From Clostridium sp. chh4-2 (lineage in GTDB: Bacteria > Bacillota > Clostridia > Lachnospirales > Lachnospiraceae), in NCBI RefSeq assembly GCF_002899675.1, contig NZ_PKUU01000015.1, forward strand, positions 62,001-126,000: a DNA stretch of 64,000 nucleotides, in the 5' to 3' direction. The notes beneath the pieces are model-generated. The model was not told the origin of the DNA. It did not search any database and saw only the letters and a list, made by a program, of their open reading frames with translations. Shown piece by piece: positions 52,484-61,587 of this stretch; positions within the stretch are counted from its first letter, which is position 1; each line of letters starts with the position of its first letter. A program made the translations under genes and the position numbers.

Positions 52484-52741
52484 CTACCATGATTCGGGTG
52501 TCAAAAGGTCTTGTCCCCACAAGTTGTCTAAATTGTTTACATGTGCAGGAATTTAGGAATCCTTAGACTGTCGGATTTTGCGTTGAGACGAAAATGACAG
52601 CATGTCTGAGCGCAGCGAGTTCTGCATTTTCGTCTCGCTTTTAGCAAAATCCGGCGGTCTTAGAATTTCTTAGTTCCGAACCCTGCAAACGATTCAGACA
52701 ACTTGCGGGGACAAGACCTTTTGACACCCGAATCCTACCAT
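52484..52741. mobile_element. Long palindromic element P4 with 7-bp target duplications
   Basis: Arms 52491-52529 and 52696-52734 are complementary over 39 nt with one G.T. The inner stem pairs 52585-52596 with 52625-52636 around TGAGCGCAGCGAGTT (52607-52621), the same tip as P1. CTACCAT flanks both ends exactly (52484-52490 and 52735-52741), a clear target-site duplication. No open frame. It lies between the Rrf2 and GDPD genes. Confidence 0.78.
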
Positions 52742-52845
52742 ATGAAAAAGACTGCCCCACATCGTTTTCCGGTGCAGAAGCAGTCCATATTTTAAATATC
52801 CAGGCAGAGACGCGTGAATCTTTCTTCTCTAAGATGGAGAATTTA

Positions 52846-53286
52846 TCACGATTCCCTATTTATGTTAATCGCGTTCCATTCATTTAATAATTGCTCTAAT
52901 GATATTGCCGCCAATTTTTCCCCCATCGCCAACACCGCCTCATCCAAATGGACGCTCAAGATCTCTTTAAAGAAGCGGCCGATCTGGCAGCCGTCCGATA
53001 TCTTGGGATGAAACTGAAACAGTTCATTGGGGTTATAGCCTTCGACCGCGATGTAAATATCCCATAATGAAATATCAGACGGCGGTTTTGCCAAGGTAGT
53101 CGCTCCCATGCCGGTGGAAACATTCAATATGCCTGCATTTTTTAATTTCCCGTACAATTGACGGATCATCACCGGGTTGGCACCGGTGCTTTGCGAAAGT
53201 GTTTCGCTGGTTATCTTTTTATCTTTAAAAACCGTAATAATCATAAGCATCTGAATGGATACGGTAAATTGGGTGCTCATCTTCAT
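52846..53286 (-). CDS. Rrf2-family transcriptional regulator
   Basis: 146 residues from the ATG at 53286, chosen for GGAGG 8 nt upstream. Winged helix: FTVSIQMLMIITVFKDKKITSETLSQSTGANPVMIRQLYGKLKNAGIL in two parts, then STGMGATTLAKPPSDISLWDIYIAVEG, the Rrf2 pattern. The Fe-S-ligating cysteines of IscR/NsrR are absent, so it senses something else. Divergent from the nitroreductase gene with two perfect inverted repeats between, so it probably represses that gene and perhaps itself. Confidence 0.9.
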   Translation of the reverse strand: MKMSTQFTVSIQMLMIITVFKDKKITSETLSQSTGANPVMIRQLYGKLKNAGILNVSTGMGATTLAKPPSDISLWDIYIAVEGYNPNELFQFHPKISDGCQIGRFFKEILSVHLDEAVLAMGEKLAAISLEQLLNEWNAININRES

Positions 53287-53394
53287 ACTCCAGCCCTCCA
53301 TGTGTATGTATTGACGTTACGGTTCACCGCTTTCCGTCTGATCCGGCTCCAGCGATGAACAGTAATTATTTTACGCTATTTTATGGGGAAAGTC

Positions 53395-53419
53395 AATTGT
53401 AGCTATTGACGCTACAATT
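53395..53419. promoter_or_regulatory. Probable Rrf2 operator 1
   Basis: AATTGTAGC-N7-GCTACAATT, perfect 9-bp arms, overlapping the -35 box of the nitroreductase promoter. Confidence 0.7.
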
Positions 53420-53434
53420 AAGCCGGTGTATAAT
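53406..53434 (+). promoter_or_regulatory. Sigma-70 promoter of the nitroreductase gene
   Basis: TTGACG (53406-53411), 17-nt spacer, TATAAT (53429-53434), followed by the second inverted repeat and the gene at 53496. Confidence 0.8.
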
Positions 53435-53437
53435 CTA

Positions 53438-53460
53438 TTTGTAGTGCACAAAGCTACAAA
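53438..53460. promoter_or_regulatory. Probable Rrf2 operator 2
   Basis: TTTGTAG-N9-CTACAAA, perfect 7-bp arms with the same TTGTAG half-site as operator 1, at about the transcription start. Confidence 0.6.
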
Positions 53461-53495
53461 TGTTATTACATATCAAACAGCAGGAGGTCTTTATC

Positions 53496-54026
53496 ATGAA
53501 GAAAGAAGCACTGGAAGTATTAAAGAACCGAAGAAGCATCCGCAAATTCAAACCGGATCAGGTCACAAAAGAAGAACTGCGCACAGTACTGGAAGCAGGA
53601 ACCTACGCGCCTACAGCCGCAGGAACCCAGGCCCCGGTGATCGTGGCAGTCCAAAACCCGGACACTGTGGCAAAACTGGATTCCATGAATGCGCAGGTTT
53701 TAAACTCACCGAAAATGCCGCATCCGTATTACGGAGCGCCGACCATTCTCGTCGTTCTGGCGCCAAAGGACGGCTATGCCCCTGTACAGGACGCCAGCCT
53801 GGTCGCCGGTAACTTAATGAATGCCGCCTATGCAGCCGGACTTGGCTCCTGCTGGATTCACCGCGGTAAAGAGATGTTTGAATCAGAGGACGGCAAAGCG
53901 CTTCTGCGCCAATGGGGACTTTCTGACAATCTTCTGGGAGTTGCCACCATTGCGTTAGGATATCCGGAAGGCGCACATCCGGATGCCGCTCCTCGTAAAA
54001 ACGGATATATTGTTGAAATTGATTAA
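53496..54026 (+). CDS. Nitroreductase-family flavoprotein
   Basis: 176 residues from the ATG at 53496, with AGGAGG upstream. ALEVLKNRRSIRKFKPDQVTKEEL is the FMN-binding NTR start (RRSIR). It continues AGTYAPTAAGTQAPVIV, then ASLVAGNLMNAAYAAGLGSCWIHRG and NLLGVATIALGYPEGA, all family signatures. It would reduce nitro or quinone compounds or a specialised substrate with NAD(P)H and FMN. Controlled by the divergent Rrf2 protein. Confidence 0.93.
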   Translation: MKKEALEVLKNRRSIRKFKPDQVTKEELRTVLEAGTYAPTAAGTQAPVIVAVQNPDTVAKLDSMNAQVLNSPKMPHPYYGAPTILVVLAPKDGYAPVQDASLVAGNLMNAAYAAGLGSCWIHRGKEMFESEDGKALLRQWGLSDNLLGVATIALGYPEGAHPDAAPRKNGYIVEID

Positions 54027-54055
54027 TTAATAACTGAAATTATATGCATAAAAAA

Positions 54056-54091
54056 GGGAGCCTTGACGAAAAGATATCCGTCTCGGTTCCC
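54056..54091 (+). terminator. Possible terminator after the nitroreductase gene
   Basis: GGGAGCC (54056-54062) pairs with GGTTCCC (54085-54091) via a G.T, extended by TTGACG/CGTC. It is preceded by an A-run and followed by TCTCCTTTTC. Confidence 0.45.
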
Positions 54092-54144
54092 TCTCCTTTT
54101 CTGCATCCTCTTTGTTAACTGTATATGGATTTGCAGGCCCATTT

Positions 54145-57100
54145 TTAATGCATTACTTTAAAATACTGTTCTAAAATCCCTTTAATATGCTGATACCGCC
54201 TGGCATAAGAATTCTCCACGCGGATTAACTGCATATTGTGCGCATCGCATATCGACTGCTTCTTCCGATCCCTGGCCATCACCACATCATTTTCATAATG
54301 CTCTTTCCCATCGAGTTCAATCACCAACACCGGATATTTCTGCTGATCTCTCTGTTCATACACCACAAAATCGAACCGCCCGGCATAGAATAAATCGCTG
54401 TAGTTCACATTTTCTCCAAACACATGGGCAACCGACACTTCCTTTTCCACGGTAAAACGGTTTTGGGAAAGCCAGATATTGTCCAGCGCATGATTCAAAT
54501 TAGCCAGAAATGCTTCCTCCGTGGCGCTGCTGAACGGCTTTATTCCCAATGCTCTGGAATTTGTCTCTTTCCCGGCAACATTGGAGGTGCCGTTGCTTTT
54601 GACATACTGGACTAAATCGTACAGATCATCGTCTCCGCCCTGCTGATGCAGGCGCTCCAGATTTTCCGTATTCGACAGGACAATTAATTTTTCTTTAGCC
54701 CGGGAGGTGGCCACATTGATCAGCTCCCGGTTATTTTTCAGCCATTCATAAGTCCCTGCGTGGGTTTCATCCGTAATTGCCGTGGAGAAAAGCACAATAT
54801 CCTTTTCGTCTCCCTGAAATGCGTGCACCGTGCCGCAGGCCACATTCTGCAAACGCTCCTCCTGAAGCCTCTGTTCGATGGCTTTCCGCTGATTGACAAA
54901 TGGAGTGATCACCCCAATGCTTTTATCCTTATAGAGAGCCGCATAGCGGATGATCTCTTCCACTTCAGCAGGCGCGGTATTTTTATAATTGGTCTTTCCA
55001 TCCGCAATATTTACATATACCAGCGGCTGTTCTTCCGAACTTTTCGTATGGATCAGCAGCTTGGAATTATAATATTTCTTATTATTAAAACCGATAATCT
55101 TTTTATTGCAGCGGTAATGGTTATGCAAAAGCACCTCATCGCTTACGGAATCGCAGGCCAGAAATGTCTTATAAATTGAATTTTTCCGATAATCATATTC
55201 TTCGGATATGGCATATTTTTTACGCAGCTTCTGGTTTGTGACCTCATCCAGCAGGATTACCGGATTCAGCTGTTGGGGATCTCCTACCAGCATCAGGTTT
55301 TTCCCACGGATAACCGGAACCAGCCCTACCGCAGTATTGCACTGGCTGGCTTCGTCCATAATCGTCATATCAAAATAAGCTTTAGGGCTGCCCAGTTTAT
55401 GCGCTGAAATGCAGGTCGTTGCCACGATGGGAAATATCTCCAAAAAATTCTCCAAGTTTTTTTCATCACTTAAATACAGATTAAACTCAGACAGCCGGTC
55501 GTCCTCTTTTTCCATAAACAGGATGTCTTTCAGCTTTTCATTCTTGGGGCTGTCGATCTTTTTAATATATTTCGCCGAGGTATAATAAAGGTATTTTTTC
55601 AGCTCTTCAATGTCATCCGTCAGCAGTTTAAACGCATCTTCATCCGATATGGTACCAATTTTTTCTATTCTCCGGTTTACTTTTTCCAACTGCCGCCCTT
55701 CCAGATCGGCTTCAAAAGGCAGCATCTGCATAGCTGCCCCCACTTGTCGGTTATACTCCAGCATTCGCCGGATCGTCTCGCTTCTCTCCTTTAATTCCAG
55801 AACCTCTTCATATCTTTTCAACAATTCCGATAAATGTCTGGCCCGCTTCGCCCTGTCGTCTTTCTTTTTATCCAGAGTTTTCTCAAATACGGAAATCCCT
55901 TTTACCTGCTCATACATCTGCCTCATGTATGCCAGAGCCGCTCTTGTTTTTTCCGCATTCCCCAGCCGTATGATAGGAAATGGAATCCTATCCTTCCGGT
56001 AACGCATGGAAGTCATCTTCTCCAGAACACTGTCGATGGGATGGTTATTATATGCCGTAAGCAGAACCGTTCTGCCGTTAAAAAATGCCGTGATCACCGC
56101 ATTGATGATGGTATTGGTCTTCCCCGTCCCGGGCGGTCCCTGAACATAGGTCATGGGATATTTCATCGCATTATGGATGGCAAGCAGCTGGTCCAGATTA
56201 ATCCTCTTATCCAAAAGCACAATAGGCATCGTCCTCCTGCTCACCGGGCGCTCCAGAAAATCGCCGAAAAATGCTTTCAGCGGCACCTCCACGTTCCCGT
56301 TCCGGTACATATCCATCACGGCATGGTATTCTTTATGCAGATCAAGAGCCACATCTATTCCCAATCCGATTATATAAGGCATATCATCTACCCCAAAAAT
56401 CTTAGGATTGAATTTGGTTATGGAATCCTTAATCTTCTCCTGATTCTGTTCAAAATCCTGGAGCAATTCGTAATCTTCCGCATCCAGATATTTACGGACG
56501 CTCTCCTTTACCCCGTCAATGGTAAATTCCGTACAGATTGTAATATCTTCATCCGGCTTGAGGCACCGCCGCTTTACATCCAGCGCCAGTTTCCGGTATG
56601 CCAGCACATACAAACCGCGCGTGGTATGGATGCTTATCACATTCATGGCTAACTGCTGGATTGAAAGCTTCTTCCCGTCTTCCTTACTCATCTCCGCTTT
56701 CGTCTGAAAATTTTTCACAATCCAACGAAACTGCTCATCGTCCAGAGGATAGACGTCACCTTGAAAGCTCTCCCTGTCAAGATACCGCACCAGTGTATAA
56801 TCCGCCTTATAGGGCGTTGCATCCATCCTGTTACAGTCTTCCAGATAGCTCAATATTTTCAAATTGGACACGTGGTCAAACAGCGGTTTGTATTTATGGG
56901 GATTTAGATGAATATCCTGAACAAGGGCCTGATTGACCGGGCAGTAAGAACCTTCGATTATCTGGGAGGAAAGAATGGAGTCTATATAAATCAAACGGAA
57001 ATTATCTATGGAACAGCGCCCCAAATGAAGCCCCTCCACTTCCAGAGTCCGCTTTGACGCATTAAGGTTCAGAATCCCTATCCAATATTTTGTAATTTTA

Positions 57101-57240
57101 TCCTGTTTATTGCGGTACTCAATCGACAGCCACTTTCCTTCGTGGATGGCTTTGAATATATCGCGGCAAATGGCATCCATAGTCTTTTCGCTTATGCCTC
57201 CTATTAGTCGTTCATCCTGATCGGTATAGGGATATCTCAC
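54145..57240 (-). CDS. SF1 helicase with C-terminal PD-(D/E)xK-like nuclease domain
   Basis: 1031 residues, GTG start. The N-domain (1-330) is unrecognised. The UPF1/DNA2-like SF1 helicase core has Walker A GPPGTGKTNT (368-377), MTIMDEASQC (Walker B), LVGDPQQLNPV (motif III), GVITPFVNQRKAIE and GTVHAFQGDEKDIVLFSTA (motifs V/VI region), and NVATSRAKEKLIVLSN. The last 110 residues resemble DUF2726-type nucleases: RFDFVVYEQRDQQKYPVLVIELDGKEH (Asp...ExD), split here by a basic loop, then RDRKKQSICDAHNMQLIRV. Such helicase-nuclease fusions occur in DNA repair and phage defence; standing alone here, its role is undecided. Confidence 0.87.
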   Translation of the reverse strand: MRYPYTDQDERLIGGISEKTMDAICRDIFKAIHEGKWLSIEYRNKQDKITKYWIGILNLNASKRTLEVEGLHLGRCSIDNFRLIYIDSILSSQIIEGSYCPVNQALVQDIHLNPHKYKPLFDHVSNLKILSYLEDCNRMDATPYKADYTLVRYLDRESFQGDVYPLDDEQFRWIVKNFQTKAEMSKEDGKKLSIQQLAMNVISIHTTRGLYVLAYRKLALDVKRRCLKPDEDITICTEFTIDGVKESVRKYLDAEDYELLQDFEQNQEKIKDSITKFNPKIFGVDDMPYIIGLGIDVALDLHKEYHAVMDMYRNGNVEVPLKAFFGDFLERPVSRRTMPIVLLDKRINLDQLLAIHNAMKYPMTYVQGPPGTGKTNTIINAVITAFFNGRTVLLTAYNNHPIDSVLEKMTSMRYRKDRIPFPIIRLGNAEKTRAALAYMRQMYEQVKGISVFEKTLDKKKDDRAKRARHLSELLKRYEEVLELKERSETIRRMLEYNRQVGAAMQMLPFEADLEGRQLEKVNRRIEKIGTISDEDAFKLLTDDIEELKKYLYYTSAKYIKKIDSPKNEKLKDILFMEKEDDRLSEFNLYLSDEKNLENFLEIFPIVATTCISAHKLGSPKAYFDMTIMDEASQCNTAVGLVPVIRGKNLMLVGDPQQLNPVILLDEVTNQKLRKKYAISEEYDYRKNSIYKTFLACDSVSDEVLLHNHYRCNKKIIGFNNKKYYNSKLLIHTKSSEEQPLVYVNIADGKTNYKNTAPAEVEEIIRYAALYKDKSIGVITPFVNQRKAIEQRLQEERLQNVACGTVHAFQGDEKDIVLFSTAITDETHAGTYEWLKNNRELINVATSRAKEKLIVLSNTENLERLHQQGGDDDLYDLVQYVKSNGTSNVAGKETNSRALGIKPFSSATEEAFLANLNHALDNIWLSQNRFTVEKEVSVAHVFGENVNYSDLFYAGRFDFVVYEQRDQQKYPVLVIELDGKEHYENDVVMARDRKKQSICDAHNMQLIRVENSYARRYQHIKGILEQYFKVMH

Positions 57241-57295
57241 GCATTTTTCCAGCCTGCGTCCGCCTGACAGGCATTCGCCGTCATTTTGCAGGAAC

Positions 57296-57859
57296 TCACA
57301 TGGGTTTCAAGTTTTTTTCCAGCCGCCCTATCATCCATGCCAACCGATTCGAACGCCCGTCCTCCGTCTTGGCATCAAAATAAGCTCTGGTATATGTCTT
57401 TTTCACAGATGGAGACATTCCCTGAAAGTTATTATATGCATCTTCATTTTGTTTCAGCAGACTGTTTACCGTTTCGATCTGCTCATCTGTAATTTCAGCT
57501 GGTTTACCGGCGCTATCCCACTGGCCATTTTTCTTGGCTTCCTCTATCTTAGTCCTGCCAAAATCGGTCATTAATCCGCGCTTTTCTAAATTTTCAGCCA
57601 ACGCCTTATTTTTCTCAGACCATTTACTGTTTTTACGGCGCGGGGAAAAATACTTTACATATGTTTTGTCATCAACCTTTTTCATTAAACCATCGATCCA
57701 GCCAAAACATAAAGCCTCTTCAAGGGCTTCACCGGCTTTTAAAGCCGAAAATTCCTTGGTTTTTCCAAAAAGCAGCCATACGCCGTCATTGGACAGACAA
57801 TTTTTTAAAAGCCACTCTCTAAATTCATGGCGTGTGTTAAAATACAACGGATCATTCAT
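57296..57859 (-). CDS. YdeI/OmpD-associated family protein
   Basis: 187 residues, AAGGAG upstream. Characteristic block: ALEEALCFGWIDGLMKKVDDKTYVKYFSPRRKNSKWSEKNK in two parts, then GLMTDFGRTKIEEAKKNGQW. The C-terminal part (LAWMIGRLEKNLKP) is the helical YdeI tail. Function in Firmicutes is unclear; some relatives are linked to stress or antimicrobial-peptide resistance. It stands alone, with the GTAATTGTTCAG motif upstream. Confidence 0.85.
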   Translation of the reverse strand: MNDPLYFNTRHEFREWLLKNCLSNDGVWLLFGKTKEFSALKAGEALEEALCFGWIDGLMKKVDDKTYVKYFSPRRKNSKWSEKNKALAENLEKRGLMTDFGRTKIEEAKKNGQWDSAGKPAEITDEQIETVNSLLKQNEDAYNNFQGMSPSVKKTYTRAYFDAKTEDGRSNRLAWMIGRLEKNLKPM

Positions 57860-57919
57860 GCAGCGGTCTCCTTATATTCTATAGTAATTCATTGGCTCCG
57901 TTCATTTTACAGAAATCTC

Positions 57920-57931
57920 GTAATTGTTCAG
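57920..57931 (+). repeat. 12-mer motif GTAAYTGTTCAG, copy 2
   Basis: GTAATTGTTCAG about 60 nt upstream of the YdeI-like start, again with a following CCCCCACAATT, as at 1918-1929. Confidence 0.4.
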
Positions 57932-58005
57932 TCCCCCACAATTTTTCTATAAATTCAGTGTACTATATTTATAACCAACCGTCCATATCAAGAATCACGC
58001 CATAC

Positions 58006-58047
58006 AAAAAAACATGGCGGAAATCCCTCAAAATGATTTCCGCCATG
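58006..58047 (-). terminator. Strong Rho-independent terminator of the wall-binding protein gene
   Basis: Perfect 13-bp stem (58013-58025 with 58035-58047), 9-nt loop, then seven consecutive T's on the minus strand (A-run 58006-58012). Confidence 0.88.
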
Positions 58048-58108
58048 ATCTCTCAGCCATGAACATTACAGAACTAAAAAGCAGTTCATCTAATAAATCC
58101 TTTCTAAT

Positions 58109-61100
58109 TTATGGAACCCATTCTCCATTCGGTCCTGTCTTATAACCGTCCGGTGTCCTTTCTCCTGCATACATCTTCCCTTTTCCTCCATCGGATTCCG
58201 TATGGAAATAATACCATTTGCCGTCAATCTCTCTCCATCCCACAGACATGGCGCCGTTCTCCTCCAGATAGAACCATCTTTGGAATGACGGATCATAGAC
58301 CCAGCCCGTTTCCATCCTGCCGTAAGATGCCGCATCCTGGCTCAGATAATACCAGGTCTCTCCCTGATTCAGCCAACCCGAAGCCGCCAAACAGTCTTCT
58401 TTAAAATAATACCATAGGCCGCCGATTCTCTCCCAGGAGGACTGCGCATAGCTTCCGTCCGTTTTCTTAAAGAGCCAGCCACCGCCATTCTGTTCCCAGG
58501 AACCGCTGACCGTATCCGGAACCTCCCTCCGCTCAGCAGAACGAACAGGGCGGGAACTGTGCTTGGAACCAGTCCTGTCTCTTACTGTTATCCTGCAGGA
58601 CGCCTGACCATCGCCGGCTTTCGCGGTAATAACTGCCTCGCCCGGTTTCAATGCCAGAATCCGGCCCGTTTTATCCACAGAAACAATATCAGGCCTGTCT
58701 GAGGAATAGATTACAGTCAGTTCTTCCTCTGCTTCCACAGTCGTTTCCAGTACCTGCATATCTCCCACATTCATAGTCAGACTTTCCGGCTTTACAAATA
58801 CTTTTGCCGGAGCAGATTCTGTAATTTCAATCTGACAGGAAGCCTTCAAACTCATATCCGCCATGCTGACAGCCGTTACAGTCACTTTTCCGGGCGCTTT
58901 GGCTGTCAGTACAGTGGTTTCTTCTCCGCTTTCCGAAAGGATCTTTCCTTTTTCCACACTGCCCAAATCCCCGGTAATCTCCCAATATACCTGAGGACTT
59001 CCAGGGCTGAAATACTCGCTGTCTGAATACAAGACAGCTGAAAAATCCAATGGAATCGTCTGTCCCTGTTTCAGTTTCAGCGAAACAGTACCGTCTGTAA
59101 TCGCCTCTTCTCTGGAAATAATATTCAATCCTCTTGGGTAATTAATCAGTTGGTTTCCATATCTTAAATAACTGGCCTCCAGCGCTCCCGCCGCTGAAAA
59201 TGCCCAGCATATGCTGCTGTTTCCCTGATGTTTCGCCTCCGTGATCAGATGATAATCTCTGGAATCATAGGCGGCAGGGAGATTCAGATTAAGCGGGCCT
59301 ATCTCCGAAGGTTCCACATTCTCAAGCGGTACGGCTCCCGTATCCCGGATTCTCATCTGCCGGTTTTTAAACAGTTCTTCTTTCCCCTCATTTTCCTTCT
59401 GCTCAATTAATTGAAGGTCATCTTCCAAAATATCTTCGCCCGCACCATTAAAACTCTCCGCATTGGAAGATGTTGCCACCCCATACTCGTCGATTATATC
59501 TGCATTTTCATCTCTGTCTTCCTCGTAAACGGCATCATCTTCAATATCCATGCCGTCATCATAATCCGCATCTGACGGAGATGCTGTTTTACTGTGTTTC
59601 CGGTTCTTTCGTATGTCGGTTGAAACAGCGTTTTTGTCCGCATTAGACGATGTAGCTGTTTCTACTGCCGTCTCTCCCTCATCGGTTTCCGTAACTCCTC
59701 CAATATCTGTTCCAATATCTGTCTCAGTATCTGCCTCCGCATTTGAGCTTGTAGCAGTTCCCGGAAACGGATCGTATCCTTCTGCTTTTTCTTTATTGTC
59801 CAGTATTGTAATTCCCCGGTCTGACGAAGCGTATGTATAGGCATAAATGCAAGGATATTCCGAAAGAGCCGATGCATCAATCAAGTCCGTCTCGTCACTC
59901 CAGCTTGTATAATAAAAAGCTTTTCCCGGAATTGCCGTCACACCATTCACCCAGTTTTCAACGTTTCGGCTTGTAAAAAAGCTAATTTTTCTATGATCAT
60001 CGTTTGAAAAAGCCACATGTATTTCAAAGTCAGCGTCTTTTGGAATCATAATTCCGTCCTCCAAACGCACGGTATGAAAGCCCGAATACTTAATATAACC
60101 TGATTTCACCTTTTCCACCGGACCATCTTCTATTCTGATACCGATTTCATAGGAAAGTTCTCCCTGCCCCACAGCAAAACCAACCGCTCTCAAAAGCTCA
60201 GCATCTCCGTCATTGTGAAAGACCTCTACCCCCCTTAAAAAGCCTGTGTTGCCTACTGCCACATCAATGAGCCCACCAGCCGAATTACTGTACATATGGT
60301 TATAGTTGTCATTTTTTTCACCGGGCGCATATGCAGACGGCGTAAAAGCCGGTACTCCAAAGTCGCAAGACTCGTAAGAAACGTAAAAATAATCAGGTAC
60401 CCCATATATATTATCCGTCCCATAAGAGTCTCTGCAGATCCACGCCCCATCATGTTCCGGCATGGTCTCTTTAATGAGTTTTATATTAGAGCCATCGGGC
60501 TCCACATCTGATGGTATCTCCCTCTGTGTAACACGGAAATTCTCTCTTTTCACCGTATCATCCCAGCCCACAATCAAAGTCGAATGGCCGCCGAACCTCT
60601 CATATTCCATATCATTGGGAGCATAAAAGTACCGTAGGTCCCAATCCGGATATCCGTCACCCTCATTTTTATCCAGATACTTATAACTGGTGTAAAAACC
60701 AGTTTGGACGGCCCCATATGTCATAATCGCATTCTTCCAATGCTCTATATGTTTACCGTCTCCGTTATTCCCCGGAAGAATAATCGCATTCTGTTCATGA
60801 AATTCCGGATTCGCCTTTTTATAGAAGATATAATCGCCGGGAATCTCTCCATAATCCCCCTTCGAATAATAGGGCACTACGGATTCATTTACCGGTCCCT
60901 GCCAATGGGCAAGATAGTGCATAACGGCAATCGGGCTGCTTCCCTGATCCTTTTCTTCCGCATTTTGAATATTCAAATAGCGGAAAGGTGATTCAGGATC
61001 AAAAATGGTTCCGGCTATATGGGCCTCTGAATAGTCCGGCTTCTTCTTTCGGTCTGCCTGCCCGGCAACACGCAGTGTATAGGAAGCTCTCTCCGTTCCC

Positions 61101-61534
61101 TCATGAGGGACAATGCGGACGGTATAGGTTCCCGCTTCCAGACCGGCAGGCTCTAATATCTGGCTGTACGGCTTTCTGGATTCTCCAATCACGCGTTCCT
61201 TTGATATCAGCTCCAGATCACACGGATAATCCGATTCTAAAGACAGTGTTAAATCCGTCTCATCTTCCAGCCGGAACGAATAGCGATCCTCATCTTCTGC
61301 CGAAGAAATAACAGCTTCCAGCTGGCTTGGAAAGGCAATGATAACTTCCCCCCCGCTTTCAACTTTTTCCCATAGATCTTCTGCCTCTTCATCAACAGCC
61401 GCCGGATCTGGCAGCGCATAAACCATTATCGTCCCTAACGCAGTTGTCTCGTACACCCCCAGCATTACCGCTGCCAGGAACCAAGCTGTTTTTCTCCTAA
61501 ATGTCCGCTTTAATCGTTCTAATCGCTCACCCAT
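58109..61534 (-). CDS. Secreted wall-binding protein with rearranged papain-like (C1) peptidase domain
   Basis: 1141 residues from the ATG at 61534 (AGGGG 13 nt upstream; the longer frame to 61660 overlaps the next gene). Order: signal peptide (8-40); beta domain (60-165); a C1-peptidase C-terminal half (about 190-390) with YLAHWQGPVNES, catalytic His317 in GGHSTLIVGWDD and WICRDSYG, where Asp369 replaces the usual Asn; lectin-like domain (415-565); acidic linker with three ATSSNA repeats; then the C1 N-terminal half (752-800) with LPAAYDSRDY, Gln770 and Cys776 in HQGNSSICWAFSAAG; two Ig-like domains (about 815-985); and choline-binding-type repeats (1010-1141, GWLFKK, GLWYYF). The catalytic Cys half follows the His half, the reverse of the normal order. 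Confidence 0.8.
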   Translation of the reverse strand: MGERLERLKRTFRRKTAWFLAAVMLGVYETTALGTIMVYALPDPAAVDEEAEDLWEKVESGGEVIIAFPSQLEAVISSAEDEDRYSFRLEDETDLTLSLESDYPCDLELISKERVIGESRKPYSQILEPAGLEAGTYTVRIVPHEGTERASYTLRVAGQADRKKKPDYSEAHIAGTIFDPESPFRYLNIQNAEEKDQGSSPIAVMHYLAHWQGPVNESVVPYYSKGDYGEIPGDYIFYKKANPEFHEQNAIILPGNNGDGKHIEHWKNAIMTYGAVQTGFYTSYKYLDKNEGDGYPDWDLRYFYAPNDMEYERFGGHSTLIVGWDDTVKRENFRVTQREIPSDVEPDGSNIKLIKETMPEHDGAWICRDSYGTDNIYGVPDYFYVSYESCDFGVPAFTPSAYAPGEKNDNYNHMYSNSAGGLIDVAVGNTGFLRGVEVFHNDGDAELLRAVGFAVGQGELSYEIGIRIEDGPVEKVKSGYIKYSGFHTVRLEDGIMIPKDADFEIHVAFSNDDHRKISFFTSRNVENWVNGVTAIPGKAFYYTSWSDETDLIDASALSEYPCIYAYTYASSDRGITILDNKEKAEGYDPFPGTATSSNAEADTETDIGTDIGGVTETDEGETAVETATSSNADKNAVSTDIRKNRKHSKTASPSDADYDDGMDIEDDAVYEEDRDENADIIDEYGVATSSNAESFNGAGEDILEDDLQLIEQKENEGKEELFKNRQMRIRDTGAVPLENVEPSEIGPLNLNLPAAYDSRDYHLITEAKHQGNSSICWAFSAAGALEASYLRYGNQLINYPRGLNIISREEAITDGTVSLKLKQGQTIPLDFSAVLYSDSEYFSPGSPQVYWEITGDLGSVEKGKILSESGEETTVLTAKAPGKVTVTAVSMADMSLKASCQIEITESAPAKVFVKPESLTMNVGDMQVLETTVEAEEELTVIYSSDRPDIVSVDKTGRILALKPGEAVITAKAGDGQASCRITVRDRTGSKHSSRPVRSAERREVPDTVSGSWEQNGGGWLFKKTDGSYAQSSWERIGGLWYYFKEDCLAASGWLNQGETWYYLSQDAASYGRMETGWVYDPSFQRWFYLEENGAMSVGWREIDGKWYYFHTESDGGKGKMYAGERTPDGYKTGPNGEWVP

Positions 61535-61587
61535 TTTATAATGTCTGCCCCTTTTTATGTATCCGGATACATTTTTTATGTTATCAT

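Noticed and set aside
55834..56652. 272-codon plus-strand frame antisense to the helicase gene
   Set aside because: Shadow frame; Walker and helicase motifs on the minus strand establish the true gene.
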